This document shows, piece by piece, positions 56,465-64,000 of a stretch of DNA of 64,000 bases; positions within the stretch are counted from its first letter, which is position 1; every line of letters begins with the position of its first letter. The notes under the pieces were generated by a model that was given only the letters and a program-made list of their open reading frames with translations, was not told where the DNA came from and did not search any database. Origin of the DNA: CAYSPG01 sp964432885. Lineage in GTDB: Bacteria > Bacteroidota > Bacteroidia > AKYH767-A > OLB10. The translations under genes and the position numbers were made by a program. Location of the stretch: positions 124,001 through 188,000 of the forward strand of contig CAYSPG010000003.1 in the NCBI GenBank assembly GCA_964432885.1, written 5' to 3'.

Positions 56465-57031
56465 TTAGTTATTAAGGTCTTTTTCAAGCAAACTGTAAAT
56501 AACTGAGTCGAGGTAGTTGCCCTTGAAATAAAAATTTTCTCTGAAATAAGCCTCTTTTTTAAAGCAACATTTTTCAAGAAGTTTTATTGATTGAAAATTA
56601 CCTGGATTAACATTTGCTTCGATGCTATGAAATTGCAACTCAGAAAAAGCAAAACGGGTAATCGTATTTATAGCCTCATGCATTAATCCTTGTCCCCAAA
56701 AATCAGGATGAAGTACATAGCCAATTTCTGCTCTGTTGTGTTCTTTTATAAATCGCCAAAGGCCTATATAACCTGCCAATTGAGAAGATTTTTTTTCAAA
56801 CAGTACCCAGTTTATTCCGGTTTTATCAGAAAAAGATTGCTGTACCCTGTTTATGTGAGATAATACCTGGTCAAGGTTGTGTTCGGGTTCGCGGTCGAGG
56901 TATTTATTCACCAGTTTGTTGCTTCTTATTTCAAATATTTTTTGTGGACTGGCATCTGCAAAGTTTTTATAAAACAGCCTTTCTGATGCCAGTTCAGGAA
57001 ATACACTAAATACTTCTTCGTTCATAGTCAA
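56465..57031 (-). CDS. GNAT family N-acetyltransferase (RimJ/RimL-like)
   Basis: 188 residues. SERLFYKNFA at the start, then IGYVLHPDFWGQGLMHEAI, the acetyl-CoA binding motif A, and FHSIEANVNPGNFQSIKLLEKCCF, typical of the RimJ/RimL ribosomal-protein acetyltransferase branch. The acceptor could be a protein N-terminus or a small amine. It lies upstream of the glycan operon promoter and is likely a separate unit. Confidence 0.92.
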   Translation of the reverse strand: MTMNEEVFSVFPELASERLFYKNFADASPQKIFEIRSNKLVNKYLDREPEHNLDQVLSHINRVQQSFSDKTGINWVLFEKKSSQLAGYIGLWRFIKEHNRAEIGYVLHPDFWGQGLMHEAINTITRFAFSELQFHSIEANVNPGNFQSIKLLEKCCFKKEAYFRENFYFKGNYLDSVIYSLLEKDLNN

Positions 57032-57162
57032 ACGCTTGCTTACTTTTCGTTACTGGTTTTATTCATTTAAAAAATTCTTTCATTCAATCATCCCTATATA
57101 AGCCCACCTGTGAAATTAATATGAACTATTATGTATTTGGTTCGTAGAAAACAAAATAATGG

Positions 57163-57193
57163 TTTGATATTTGAGCAGTTCAGTGTACATTTG
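57163..57193 (+). promoter_or_regulatory. Promoter of the ECF sigma gene
   Basis: TTTG (57163-57166), 19 nt, TACATTTG (57186-57193). It predicts a leader of about 135 nt that contains a perfect 7-bp inverted repeat (AACGCAC 57209-57215, GTGCGTT 57234-57240). The rest of the 303-base gap holds nothing else I can name. Confidence 0.7.
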
Positions 57194-57335
57194 AAAAAAA
57201 TATTTTGAAACGCACACAATAATAATAAAACAAGTGCGTTATTAATCACTAAATACAATTTTTAAACTAAAAAAACAGGAGGACAAATAGCATAGAACTC
57301 TACTTTCTCTAAGCATCATTTAAAACGGAGTTATT

Positions 57336-57920
57336 ATGCAACAACCTGTTCTGACTGATCAGCAACTGATCAACTCGTACCTAAAAGGTAACGAACACCA
57401 TTTAGAAGTTTTAATAACAAGACACAAGGAAAAGGTATTTACCTCGATATACTTTCTTGTAAAAGATCGTGAATTGGCCGAAGACCTTTTTCAGGATACT
57501 TTTATTAAGGTTATAAATACGCTGCGAAGCGGAAAGTATAACGATGAGGGTAAGTTTTTACCATGGGTACAACGCATTGCGCATAACTTAGTGGTTGATT
57601 ATTTTAGAAAAAGCCAGCGCATGCGCATGGTACGCGATAAAGAAGATTATAGCGTTATTGGTTCGCTGCGGCTTACGGATGAAAACATGCAGGACAAAAT
57701 GATGCGGGAGCAAACCTATACTATCCTACATAAGTTAATTGATGAGTTGCCGTATGAACAACGTGAGGTAATTATCCTAAGGCATTTTGGTGATATGAGT
57801 TTTAAAGAAGTGGCCGATGCAACAGGAGTTTGCCTAAACACATCACTTGGCCGCATGCGGTATGCACTTATAAGTTTGCGTAAGTTGATGGAAAAAAGGA
57901 AACTTGTCATGAGGACTTAA
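57336..57920 (+). CDS. ECF-type RNA polymerase sigma factor
   Basis: 194 residues. Sigma region 2 is at about 20-90 (KEKVFTSIYFLVKDRELAEDLFQDTFIKV) and region 4 at about 130-185 (LPYEQREVIILRHFGDMSFKEVADATGVCLNTSLGRMRYAL). Region 3 is absent, as in ECF (group 4) sigma factors. The start has GGAG 8 nt upstream. No classical zinc anti-sigma gene follows; instead a 75-residue acidic protein is 75 bases downstream. The target regulon is unknown. Confidence 0.94.
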   Translation: MQQPVLTDQQLINSYLKGNEHHLEVLITRHKEKVFTSIYFLVKDRELAEDLFQDTFIKVINTLRSGKYNDEGKFLPWVQRIAHNLVVDYFRKSQRMRMVRDKEDYSVIGSLRLTDENMQDKMMREQTYTILHKLIDELPYEQREVIILRHFGDMSFKEVADATGVCLNTSLGRMRYALISLRKLMEKRKLVMRT

Positions 57921-57995
57921 AAAATATTTTTTGTTACACACAATAAGTGTAAAGGGTTTGCGTTTAAGGGTATAAATAATCACATTAATGCGCCT

Positions 57996-58223
57996 ATGCA
58001 CACAAACTTTACACTAAACAATTTAATACTTTACTATTTTAACGAAACCGAAATGGCAGATTCGGTTTTAACACAACACGACATTGATTGTAATGCCGAA
58101 ACAGAAGAACAATACAATGAAATAGTAAACACGATGGACTACATAGATTATCACATGATAAGTCCGTCTTCAAAAACAATTTCCAATATTCTTAATTATT
58201 CAAAGCAAACCGCCTTAGGTTAG
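57996..58223 (+). CDS. Small acidic protein next to the ECF sigma gene
   Basis: 75 residues, acidic, no membrane span and no cysteine-rich zinc motif. LNNLILYYFNETEMADSVL followed by YNEIVNTMDYIDYHMISPSS suggests two or three helices. Proteins of this look often follow a sigma factor gene in Chitinophagales-type genomes. A role in controlling the sigma factor (anti-sigma or adaptor) is inferred only from position. A strong terminator closes the pair. Confidence 0.72.
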   Translation: MHTNFTLNNLILYYFNETEMADSVLTQHDIDCNAETEEQYNEIVNTMDYIDYHMISPSSKTISNILNYSKQTALG

Positions 58224-58231
58224 GAAAATGT

Positions 58232-58303
58232 AGCCACAGATTCTCAGATTGAGAAGTTGAAAAATCAATCTGCGAATCTGGGGCTTCTCTTTTTTTCTTT
58301 TTT
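58232..58303 (+). terminator. Rho-independent terminator after the sigma pair
   Basis: A 20-bp stem (58232-58251 with 58266-58285, 18 matches) and a 14-nt loop, followed by a T-rich run. It lies 9 bases after the small acidic protein. Confidence 0.92.
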
Positions 58304-58308
58304 AATTC

Positions 58309-58316
58309 TACTTTCG
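58309..58316 (+). promoter_or_regulatory. Probable -7 box (TACTTTCG) of nth
   Basis: TACTTTCG fits TAnnTTYG, directly after the terminator and 20 nt before the GTG start of nth. Confidence 0.45.
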
Positions 58317-58335
58317 TTGCATTAAAAAAAATCGT

Positions 58336-59022
58336 GTGACGAAAAAGGAACGTTTCGGGAAAGTAATAGACTATTTTTTAACCCACATGCCTGTGGCCGA
58401 AACGGAATTGCAGTATGCTAATCCATACCAGCTTTTGGTTGCTGTAATTTTATCGGCTCAGTGTACTGACAAACGTGTAAATAGTGTAACCCCTGCTTTT
58501 TTTAAAGCTTTTCCAAATGAAAATGTGCTGGCAGCCGCATCTGCTGAAGAGGTATTTACTTATATCAATAGCATTAGCTATCCTAACAATAAAGCCAAAC
58601 ATTTAGTTGGTATGGCACAAAAACTTGTTGCTCAATTTAAAGGTAAGGTTCCATCTGATGTTGTGGCATTGCAAACACTTCCTGGTGTTGGCCGGAAAAC
58701 AGCCAATGTCATAGCATCTGTTGTTTACAATAAAGCAGCCATGGCAGTTGATACGCATGTTTTTCGTGTGTCGGCACGAATTGGATTAACCACCAATGCA
58801 AAAACTCCACTTGCAGCAGAAAAGCAATTGGTAAAATATTTACCCGAAGAAATTATTTCTAAAGCACATCACTGGTTAATTTTACACGGGCGCTATGTAT
58901 GTGTAGCACGAAACCCTAAGTGCAGTACATGTGGAATTAATCATGTTTGCAAATATTATTTAAAAGCAGGAAACCATAAGTCAGGTAATTTAAAACCGAA
59001 GTTTAAAACTAAAACCATTTGA
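58336..59022 (+). CDS. nth: Endonuclease III
   Basis: 228 residues from a GTG start. It has the helix-hairpin-helix LPGVGRKTANVIASV with catalytic K121, the catalytic aspartate D139 in AVDTHVFRV, and the C-terminal iron-sulfur loop C-x6-C-x2-C-x5-C (CVARNPKCSTCGINHVC). It removes oxidised pyrimidines from DNA and cleaves the abasic site. The following gene begins one base after its stop. The C-terminal tail after the cluster is about 18 residues, basic. Confidence 0.96.
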   Translation: MTKKERFGKVIDYFLTHMPVAETELQYANPYQLLVAVILSAQCTDKRVNSVTPAFFKAFPNENVLAAASAEEVFTYINSISYPNNKAKHLVGMAQKLVAQFKGKVPSDVVALQTLPGVGRKTANVIASVVYNKAAMAVDTHVFRVSARIGLTTNAKTPLAAEKQLVKYLPEEIISKAHHWLILHGRYVCVARNPKCSTCGINHVCKYYLKAGNHKSGNLKPKFKTKTI

Positions 59023-59023
59023 T

Positions 59024-60430
59024 ATGAATATTCAGTTTCACGGTGCAGCGCAAACTGTTACCGGCAGCAAGCATCTTATAACTACCCATTCAGGAAAAAA
59101 AATTTTATTGGACTGCGGTTTTTTTCAGGGACGTGGAAAAGATACAGATGCAATGAACCGTAATTTTAATTTTATTCCTTCCGAAATTGATTTTCTTATT
59201 TTATCTCATGCCCACATTGACCATTCAGGAAACATTCCAAACTTGGTAAAGCAAGGATTTAAAGGAAAAATAGTTTGCACTTCGGCCACCAAAGAATTAT
59301 GCAACATCATGTTGCTTGATAGCGCACATATACAGGATAGTGACACTAAATTTTTAAACAAACGCAGGACAAAGGCCGGGCTTTCCAAATTGCTACCCTT
59401 GTATTCAGAAAAAAATGTAGCCGATGCAATAGCGCTTATGCACGAGTTGCCTGTAGGCAAGGTATTTAAAATTGATGACGAGGTTACTGTGCATTTTACC
59501 GATTCGGGTCACATATTAGGTAGCGTGGCAGTGCATCTTGACTTAAAAAACTCTGGTGGCAAAACAGTAAGCATAACTTTTACGGGCGATATAGGCCGCT
59601 ACAACGATTTAATTTTAAAAGCACCTCAAAACTTCCGTCAGGCTGATTATATAATTTGCGAATCAACCTATGGCAACCGGTTGCATGACGGAAGTACACA
59701 TGCCCGGCAAAAATTATTGGATGTAGTTTTAAAAACATGCGTTGAAAAAAAGGGCAAGCTTATTATTCCGGCATTTAGCCTTGGCCGTACACAAGAAATA
59801 GTTTACACCCTCGATAGGTTTAAAACTGAGGGCAAACTACCACCGATAAATGTTTATGTTGACAGCCCACTGGCCGTAAATGCAACCAACATTATGCGCA
59901 ACCATGCTGAGTTTTATAACCCGGAAATATTAACATACATGAAAGCGGATCCAGACCCGTTCGGTTTTAAAAACCTGCATTACATAACTGATGTGGCCGA
60001 CTCAAAAAAAATAAATGATAGCACCGAGCCATGTATAATAATTTCAGCATCGGGTATGATTGAGGCCGGAAGAATAAAACACCACGTAAAAAATAATATA
60101 GGAGATAACAGGAACACTATTTTAATAGTTGGATATTGTTCGCCTACTTCAATAGGAGGTAAGTTAATGGCAAGGCAGCCTGTTGTTAAAATTTTTGGCG
60201 AGGAGCATGAAGTAAAAGCCGATGTGGAAGTTATTTCATCGTTTAGCGCTCATGCCGACTATGAGGAGATAATAAAATACCTGACCTGCCAAGATAAATC
60301 AAAAGTTAAAAAACTTTTTCTTGTACATGGTGAATTTGAAGTTCAGCAACAATTTAAAACCACATTGCAAAAAGCAGGATACGGTAAGATAGAAATACCT
60401 GAGGAGAAACAGGTTTTTGAGTTGGGATAA
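59024..60430 (+). CDS. Beta-CASP metallo-beta-lactamase-fold RNase (CPSF-like)
   Basis: 468 residues. The metal motif HAHIDH (residues 62-67) is followed by TDSGHILGS and FTGDIGRYNDLI, then the beta-CASP part (IICESTYGNRLH; IPAFSLGRTQEIVY; PCIIISASGMIEAGR) and the final SSFSAHADYEE. Members are RNA exo- or endonucleases, cytoplasmic. It has no KH domain. Translation is probably coupled to nth, one base away, giving a two-gene operon of nucleic-acid enzymes. Confidence 0.93.
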   Translation: MNIQFHGAAQTVTGSKHLITTHSGKKILLDCGFFQGRGKDTDAMNRNFNFIPSEIDFLILSHAHIDHSGNIPNLVKQGFKGKIVCTSATKELCNIMLLDSAHIQDSDTKFLNKRRTKAGLSKLLPLYSEKNVADAIALMHELPVGKVFKIDDEVTVHFTDSGHILGSVAVHLDLKNSGGKTVSITFTGDIGRYNDLILKAPQNFRQADYIICESTYGNRLHDGSTHARQKLLDVVLKTCVEKKGKLIIPAFSLGRTQEIVYTLDRFKTEGKLPPINVYVDSPLAVNATNIMRNHAEFYNPEILTYMKADPDPFGFKNLHYITDVADSKKINDSTEPCIIISASGMIEAGRIKHHVKNNIGDNRNTILIVGYCSPTSIGGKLMARQPVVKIFGEEHEVKADVEVISSFSAHADYEEIIKYLTCQDKSKVKKLFLVHGEFEVQQQFKTTLQKAGYGKIEIPEEKQVFELG

Positions 60431-60436
60431 GATATT

Positions 60437-61108
60437 CTATATTTCTTTTTCTTTTTTCTGATGTCTTAGCACTTTAGCTTCCACATAAAAAATAATTTCT
60501 TCGGCAATGTTTTTACACTGGTCGCCAACGCGCTCTAACTTACGAATGGCCGAAAGCAAATAAAGGCTTTGATTAATGCGCTCGGTATTTGATTTAATAA
60601 ATTCGGCTACTGCCGGATTGGCTTTTATATTTATATCGTCTAAAATTTCGTCCATTTTAAACACGCTGCGTGCAAGGGCGGTGTCTTCGGTTTCAAACGC
60701 CTTTGTTACCACTGTAAGCATCTCATTGGCCGTATCAAACATTTCGACCATGCGTGTTGATTCTACTAATTTTTTTTCAGGCTCAAGTCGTATGCCTAAT
60801 ACAAATTGCGAAATGCCTTCGGCAATATCGCCTGTGCGTTCAAGGTTGTTGTTTATTTTTAAACAAGCCAGCACAAAACGCAAATCAACAGCTACAGGAT
60901 TAAACAAGGCAATAATGTTTTCGCAATCGCGATCTAACTTTAATTCAAATGAGTTAACGCGCTTTTCATTTACCATAACTTCTCTAGCCAAATCTTTATC
61001 AAGGCGCAGCAATGCATCTTTTGACTTGCTTAGTTGCGATTGTACCATCACAAACATTTCGAGCATGTCTTTTTTTAACTTTTGAATTTCTATGTCTAAA
61101 TGTGTCAT
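60437..61108 (-). CDS. phoU: Phosphate transport regulator PhoU
   Basis: 223 residues, all-helical, with two PhoU repeats; metal-binding E/DxxxD-type motifs are visible (NLERTGDIAEGI; KLERVGDQCKNIAEEI). It links the Pst transporter to phosphate signalling and prevents toxic uptake. It is the last gene of the minus-strand order pstC, pstA, pstB, phoU; a repeat-containing 95-base gap separates it from pstB. Confidence 0.95.
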   Translation of the reverse strand: MTHLDIEIQKLKKDMLEMFVMVQSQLSKSKDALLRLDKDLAREVMVNEKRVNSFELKLDRDCENIIALFNPVAVDLRFVLACLKINNNLERTGDIAEGISQFVLGIRLEPEKKLVESTRMVEMFDTANEMLTVVTKAFETEDTALARSVFKMDEILDDINIKANPAVAEFIKSNTERINQSLYLLSAIRKLERVGDQCKNIAEEIIFYVEAKVLRHQKKEKEI

Positions 61109-61153
61109 GTTAAATTGTTAAACTATTTAATTGTTGGTTCACTAAATCCTACA

Positions 61154-61200
61154 TCCTCAATCCTGAATCCTGAATCCTGAATCCTGAATCCTGAATCCTC
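61154..61200. repeat. 7-bp tandem repeat (TCCTGAA) between pstB and phoU
   Basis: One variant TCCTCAA, five exact TCCTGAA units and a partial unit. It ends just before the pstB stop codon, in the phoU leader. Confidence 0.9.
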
Positions 61201-61203
61201 TTT

Positions 61204-62088
61204 TTATCCAAATCTTCCTGTTATATAATTCTGTGTACGTACATCAGCCGGGTTGGTAAATATTTTTTTTGTGTCATCATACTCAACCAATTCGCCCAAG
61301 TAAAAAAATGCGGTGTTATCGCTTACGCGGCCTGCCTGCTGCATGTTGTGTGTAACAATAACAATGGTATAGTTTGCTTTTAGTTCATAAATAAGTTCTT
61401 CAATTTTTGCAGTTGAAAGTGGGTCGAGCGCAGATGCAGGTTCATCCATAAGCACCACGGATGGTTCAATGGCAAGTGCGCGTGCAATACATAACCGCTG
61501 CTGTTGACCTCCTGATAATTCAAATGCAGATTTTTTTAATTTATCTTTTACTTCTTCCCACAATGCAGCTTGTTTTAGAGAACGTTCCACTCTTTCTTCA
61601 ATAAACTTAGCATGACTTACGCCATTAACCCGCAACCCATAAGCCACATTTTCAAAAATTGATTTTGGAAATGGATTGGGTTTTTGAAAAACCATGCCCA
61701 CTTTTTTTCGTAGCTCATCAATGCGAACTTCTTTGCTGTAAATATCTTTTCCTTCAATTAGTGCTTGTCCGGTAATGCGAACTCCGTCAATCAAATCGTT
61801 CATACGATTTAGGCAGCGCAGATAGGTTGACTTGCCGCAGCCCGATGGGCCAATTAAAGCTGTAACTGTATTAGGCCGCATAGCTATGCTAACACCTTTT
61901 AGCGCATGAAAATCTCCGTAATGAAGTTCTAAATTCTTTGATTCAACTTTATACATAGGCGCGTTGCTGTTAATTACTGATGATTGATTTTGCAATGGAT
62001 TTATTTTTTGCGCATTGGCAGTGTCTCTTAATACATATTGGTTGCCCGACAAAGATAATTGAGAGTTTATTTGATTTGTGATAGTCAT
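61204..62088 (-). CDS. pstB: Phosphate ABC transporter ATP-binding protein
   Basis: 294 residues. Walker A GPSGCGKST, Q-loop (VGMVFQKPNPFPKSIFENV, the PstB-specific form), signature LSGGQQQRLCIARALA, Walker B VVLMDEPASALDP and the H-loop VTHNMQQAGRVSD are intact. It powers high-affinity phosphate import. The N-terminus is about 45 residues longer than usual (rich in N, Q and S before YKVESKNLELHYG), so an internal Met near residue 45 could be the real start. Confidence 0.95.
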   Translation of the reverse strand: MTITNQINSQLSLSGNQYVLRDTANAQKINPLQNQSSVINSNAPMYKVESKNLELHYGDFHALKGVSIAMRPNTVTALIGPSGCGKSTYLRCLNRMNDLIDGVRITGQALIEGKDIYSKEVRIDELRKKVGMVFQKPNPFPKSIFENVAYGLRVNGVSHAKFIEERVERSLKQAALWEEVKDKLKKSAFELSGGQQQRLCIARALAIEPSVVLMDEPASALDPLSTAKIEELIYELKANYTIVIVTHNMQQAGRVSDNTAFFYLGELVEYDDTKKIFTNPADVRTQNYITGRFG

Positions 62089-62126
62089 TGTTTGTTGGTG
62101 TTAAGTTGTCATTTGGCAATAGCCTG

Positions 62127-62993
62127 TTAATTCATCTTAACTTTTTTACTCAAATATTTTCGCAAAGCGTTTGCTGTTAAATTAAAAATAAGTACAATTA
62201 AAATTAAAACCAGCGCGGTGCCATAGGCCATTGGCCGCGACTCCTGAATATTAGTTCCGCTGGTAGCAATTACATACAGGTGATATGGCAAAGCCATCAC
62301 CTGGTCATACATACTTGTGGGAAGTTTTGGAAGAAAATATGCTGCAACAGTAAACAGGATAGGAGCGGTTTCGCCTGAAACACGGCTAAGTGATAAAATT
62401 AATCCGGTAACAATATTAGGCATTGCAATGGGCAACACTACCTTGTATGTAGTTTGCAACTTGCTTGCACCAAGCGCCATGCTTGCTTCGCGAAAACGGT
62501 TTGATACTGCTTTTAAAGCCTCTTCAGTAACACGAATAACAACAGGCAGTGCCAACAAACCCAGTGTAAAAGAGCCTGCAAGTATTGAGTCGCCCCATTC
62601 GAGTTCGTTTACAAAAAATTCCATCCCAAACAATCCAAACACAATAGAGGGAATGCCAGCCAGATTATTTGTCATTACATTCATAAATCGTTTAAACCAT
62701 CCATCTTTTACATATTCATTCATGTAAATGCCGCTCATCACACCAATAGGAAAAGCAATTATCATGCTTCCTGCCAATAGAATTAATGTGCCAATGATGG
62801 CTGGGTAAATGCCTCCTTTTGTCATTCCGTCTTCAGGCATTTTTGTAATAAAATCCCAGCTTAAAACACCAATACCATTTTTTACAATAAAGCCAAGTAT
62901 TACAAACAAAATAAGCAATACCGAAAACGTAAGCACACGCAACATCCAAAATGCTGCCTGTTGCTTTATTCGTTTTTTTGTTTCGTAGTTCAT
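62127..62993 (-). CDS. pstA: Phosphate ABC transporter permease
   Basis: 288 residues with six membrane segments. The binding-protein-dependent transport permease motif is present as EEALKAVSNRFREASMALGASKLQT, with GIPSIVFGLFGMEFF before it. It forms the channel with PstC. It stops 38 bases before pstB and begins 84 bases after pstC. Confidence 0.95.
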   Translation of the reverse strand: MNYETKKRIKQQAAFWMLRVLTFSVLLILFVILGFIVKNGIGVLSWDFITKMPEDGMTKGGIYPAIIGTLILLAGSMIIAFPIGVMSGIYMNEYVKDGWFKRFMNVMTNNLAGIPSIVFGLFGMEFFVNELEWGDSILAGSFTLGLLALPVVIRVTEEALKAVSNRFREASMALGASKLQTTYKVVLPIAMPNIVTGLILSLSRVSGETAPILFTVAAYFLPKLPTSMYDQVMALPYHLYVIATSGTNIQESRPMAYGTALVLILIVLIFNLTANALRKYLSKKVKMN

Positions 62994-63077
62994 TTTAAAA
63001 AATATTGAATATTGAAAATGCAGTAGGTAATTTAAGTCTTGTGTCTTTCATCTTGTTTCATGCTTCTTTTTCCTTTC

Positions 63078-64000
63078 TCATCTTTCTACTCTTTTCTTCG
63101 GTGCAATTAATTCAACAATAAAATTTATTAGCATGGTTAAAATAAATAATATACATCCAAGCAGAAACAATGTTTTAAAGTGCAATCCGCCAAAAGGTGC
63201 TTCGCCCAGTTCGGCAGCAATGGTGGCGGGTATAGTGCGTACCGGTTGCAAAAACGAGTGTGGCATTACAGCGGCATTGCCGGTAACCATCAATACAGCC
63301 ATAGTTTCGCCAATGGCACGGCCAATACCAAGTATTGCGGCTGCGGTTATACCTGAAATAGAGTAGGGGATAATTACGCGCAAAATAGTTTGCCATTTAT
63401 TAGCTCCCAATGCAAGGCTGGCTTCTTTCATCGAACGGGGAGTGTTTCTTATCGCATCTTCGGAAATGGTAATAATAGTTGGTAAAGCCATTATGCCAAG
63501 TATAATGCTTCCGGCAATTGCCGATTCTCCAACTGGCAGATTAAAAATTTTTTGAATTAATGGAACAATAACTACCAAACCAAAAAAACCATATACAACA
63601 GACGGGATACCGGCAAGCAATTCAATAATCGGTTTGGCAAAATTCCTGAAACGTGCATCGGCAATTTCGGCAATATAAATTGCTGCAGCAATGCCAAATG
63701 GCAATGCAAGTGCAATGGCACCAATGCTAACCAATATTGTACCCAGCAATAAAGGTAGTATTCCAAGTTGAGCAGCCGGTTGAGCAGTTGGAAACCATTC
63801 TTTATCACTCATTATTTTAAGCAACTCTATTTTATCAATATGTATGTGCGATGAGTTACCGTTTTTTAAAATGTATTTATCAGCAATAAATACAATTGTG
63901 TTTGGGTGTTTGGAAACGTAATCGTCAATTACATTGGGAAGATGTTCAAATTCGGCTCCTATTTCTTCTTCTGAATAATAGTTGTAAACATCATCTATGC
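63078..64000 (-). CDS. pstC: Phosphate ABC transporter permease, 5' end outside window
   Basis: At least 307 residues; the frame stays open to the right edge, so the first membrane helix is missing from view. Visible first is a hydrophilic, probably periplasmic loop of about 60 residues (YYSEEEIGAEFEHLPNVIDD and on, then DKEWFPTAQPAAQLGILPLL), then five membrane segments with GIPSVVYGFFGLVVI and the permease motif EDAIRNTPRSMKEASLALGANKWQT. A TTG at 63824 is not the start, because the upstream frame is coding-like. A pstS gene is expected beyond the edge. Confidence 0.93.
   Translation of the reverse strand, partial: IDDVYNYYSEEEIGAEFEHLPNVIDDYVSKHPNTIVFIADKYILKNGNSSHIHIDKIELLKIMSDKEWFPTAQPAAQLGILPLLLGTILVSIGAIALALPFGIAAAIYIAEIADARFRNFAKPIIELLAGIPSVVYGFFGLVVIVPLIQKIFNLPVGESAIAGSIILGIMALPTIITISEDAIRNTPRSMKEASLALGANKWQTILRVIIPYSISGITAAAILGIGRAIGETMAVLMVTGNAAVMPHSFLQPVRTIPATIAAELGEAPFGGLHFKTLFLLGCILFILTMLINFIVELIAPKKRVER

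Noticed and set aside
57277..57282. AGGAGG as a ribosome binding site of a small gene
   Set aside because: No start codon lies at a suitable distance and the frames after it close at once; Bacteroidota rarely use strong Shine-Dalgarno sequences.
1..64000. tRNA or rRNA genes, replication origin, prophage
   Set aside because: I saw no cloverleaf with a T-loop GTTCRANNC in context, no rRNA core sequence, no DnaA-box cluster and no phage structural genes; a tRNA scan would be the decisive check.

Overview
The window looks like chromosomal DNA of a free-living Bacteroidota bacterium, probably of the Chitinophagales/Sphingobacteriales type. The evidence is several type IX secretion (T9SS) sorting domains, a SprB-repeat adhesin next to a PorP/SprF gene, Bacteroidota-style promoters (TTTG, 19-20 nt spacer, TAnnTTTG, with a TAnnTTCG variant), no consistent Shine-Dalgarno sequences, several TTG/GTG starts and AT-rich DNA. 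The sequence is a draft scaffold: one run of 100 N lies inside the adhesin gene. polA is cut by the left edge and pstC by the right edge.

Layout. 1-6.6 kb: 3' part of polA, a SWIB-domain protein with a histone-like tail, an SRPBCC protein, a secreted M43 metalloprotease and a cystathionine gamma-synthase/lyase. 6.8-14.5 kb (+): a cell-wall group (glucosaminidase-LysM, a secreted unknown, M23 peptidase), a fatty acid desaturase, a double FKBP isomerase, an MFS transporter and a secreted unknown. 14.5-20.4 kb: M61 peptidase, dihydrolipoyl dehydrogenase, M13 peptidase and RNase P RNA (rnpB). 20.4-25.8 kb (-): a BatA-like membrane protein, a dihydroorotase homologue that lacks metal ligands, an RlmI-type methyltransferase and kdsA. 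25.9-27.5 kb: a TPR/PD40 protein.

27.5-33.6 kb is the accessory part. It holds an AAA+ ATPase relic, an M48 peptidase, a collagen-like surface lipoprotein and an exported unknown. Two of these genes are bounded like integron cassettes: the sequence at the start of each cassette is the exact reverse complement of the R''-like box after its gene, and one complete attC-like imperfect palindrome is present. Two near-identical copies of a ~608 bp, internally deleted insertion sequence sit beside R''-like boxes. No integrase is in the window.

33.6-47.4 kb is a T9SS surface block: a subtilisin-like protease, then an apparent operon of giant SprB-repeat adhesin, PorP/SprF partner and PorE-like OmpA lipoprotein. 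47.4-56.4 kb (-) is an exopolysaccharide/glycan operon with one clear promoter: FAD oxidoreductase, three glycosyltransferase-type proteins, a nucleotide-sugar epimerase, a bi-domain oxidoreductase and an alpha/alpha-toroid protein. 56.5-64 kb: GNAT acetyltransferase, ECF sigma factor with a small acidic partner, endonuclease III, a beta-CASP nuclease and the phosphate system pstC-pstA-pstB-phoU.

Most of the window is ordinary core genome. The best candidates for something new are the cassette-like region with its duplicated mini-IS elements, the strict A/B alternation of adhesin repeats, and the apparently non-catalytic dihydroorotase.
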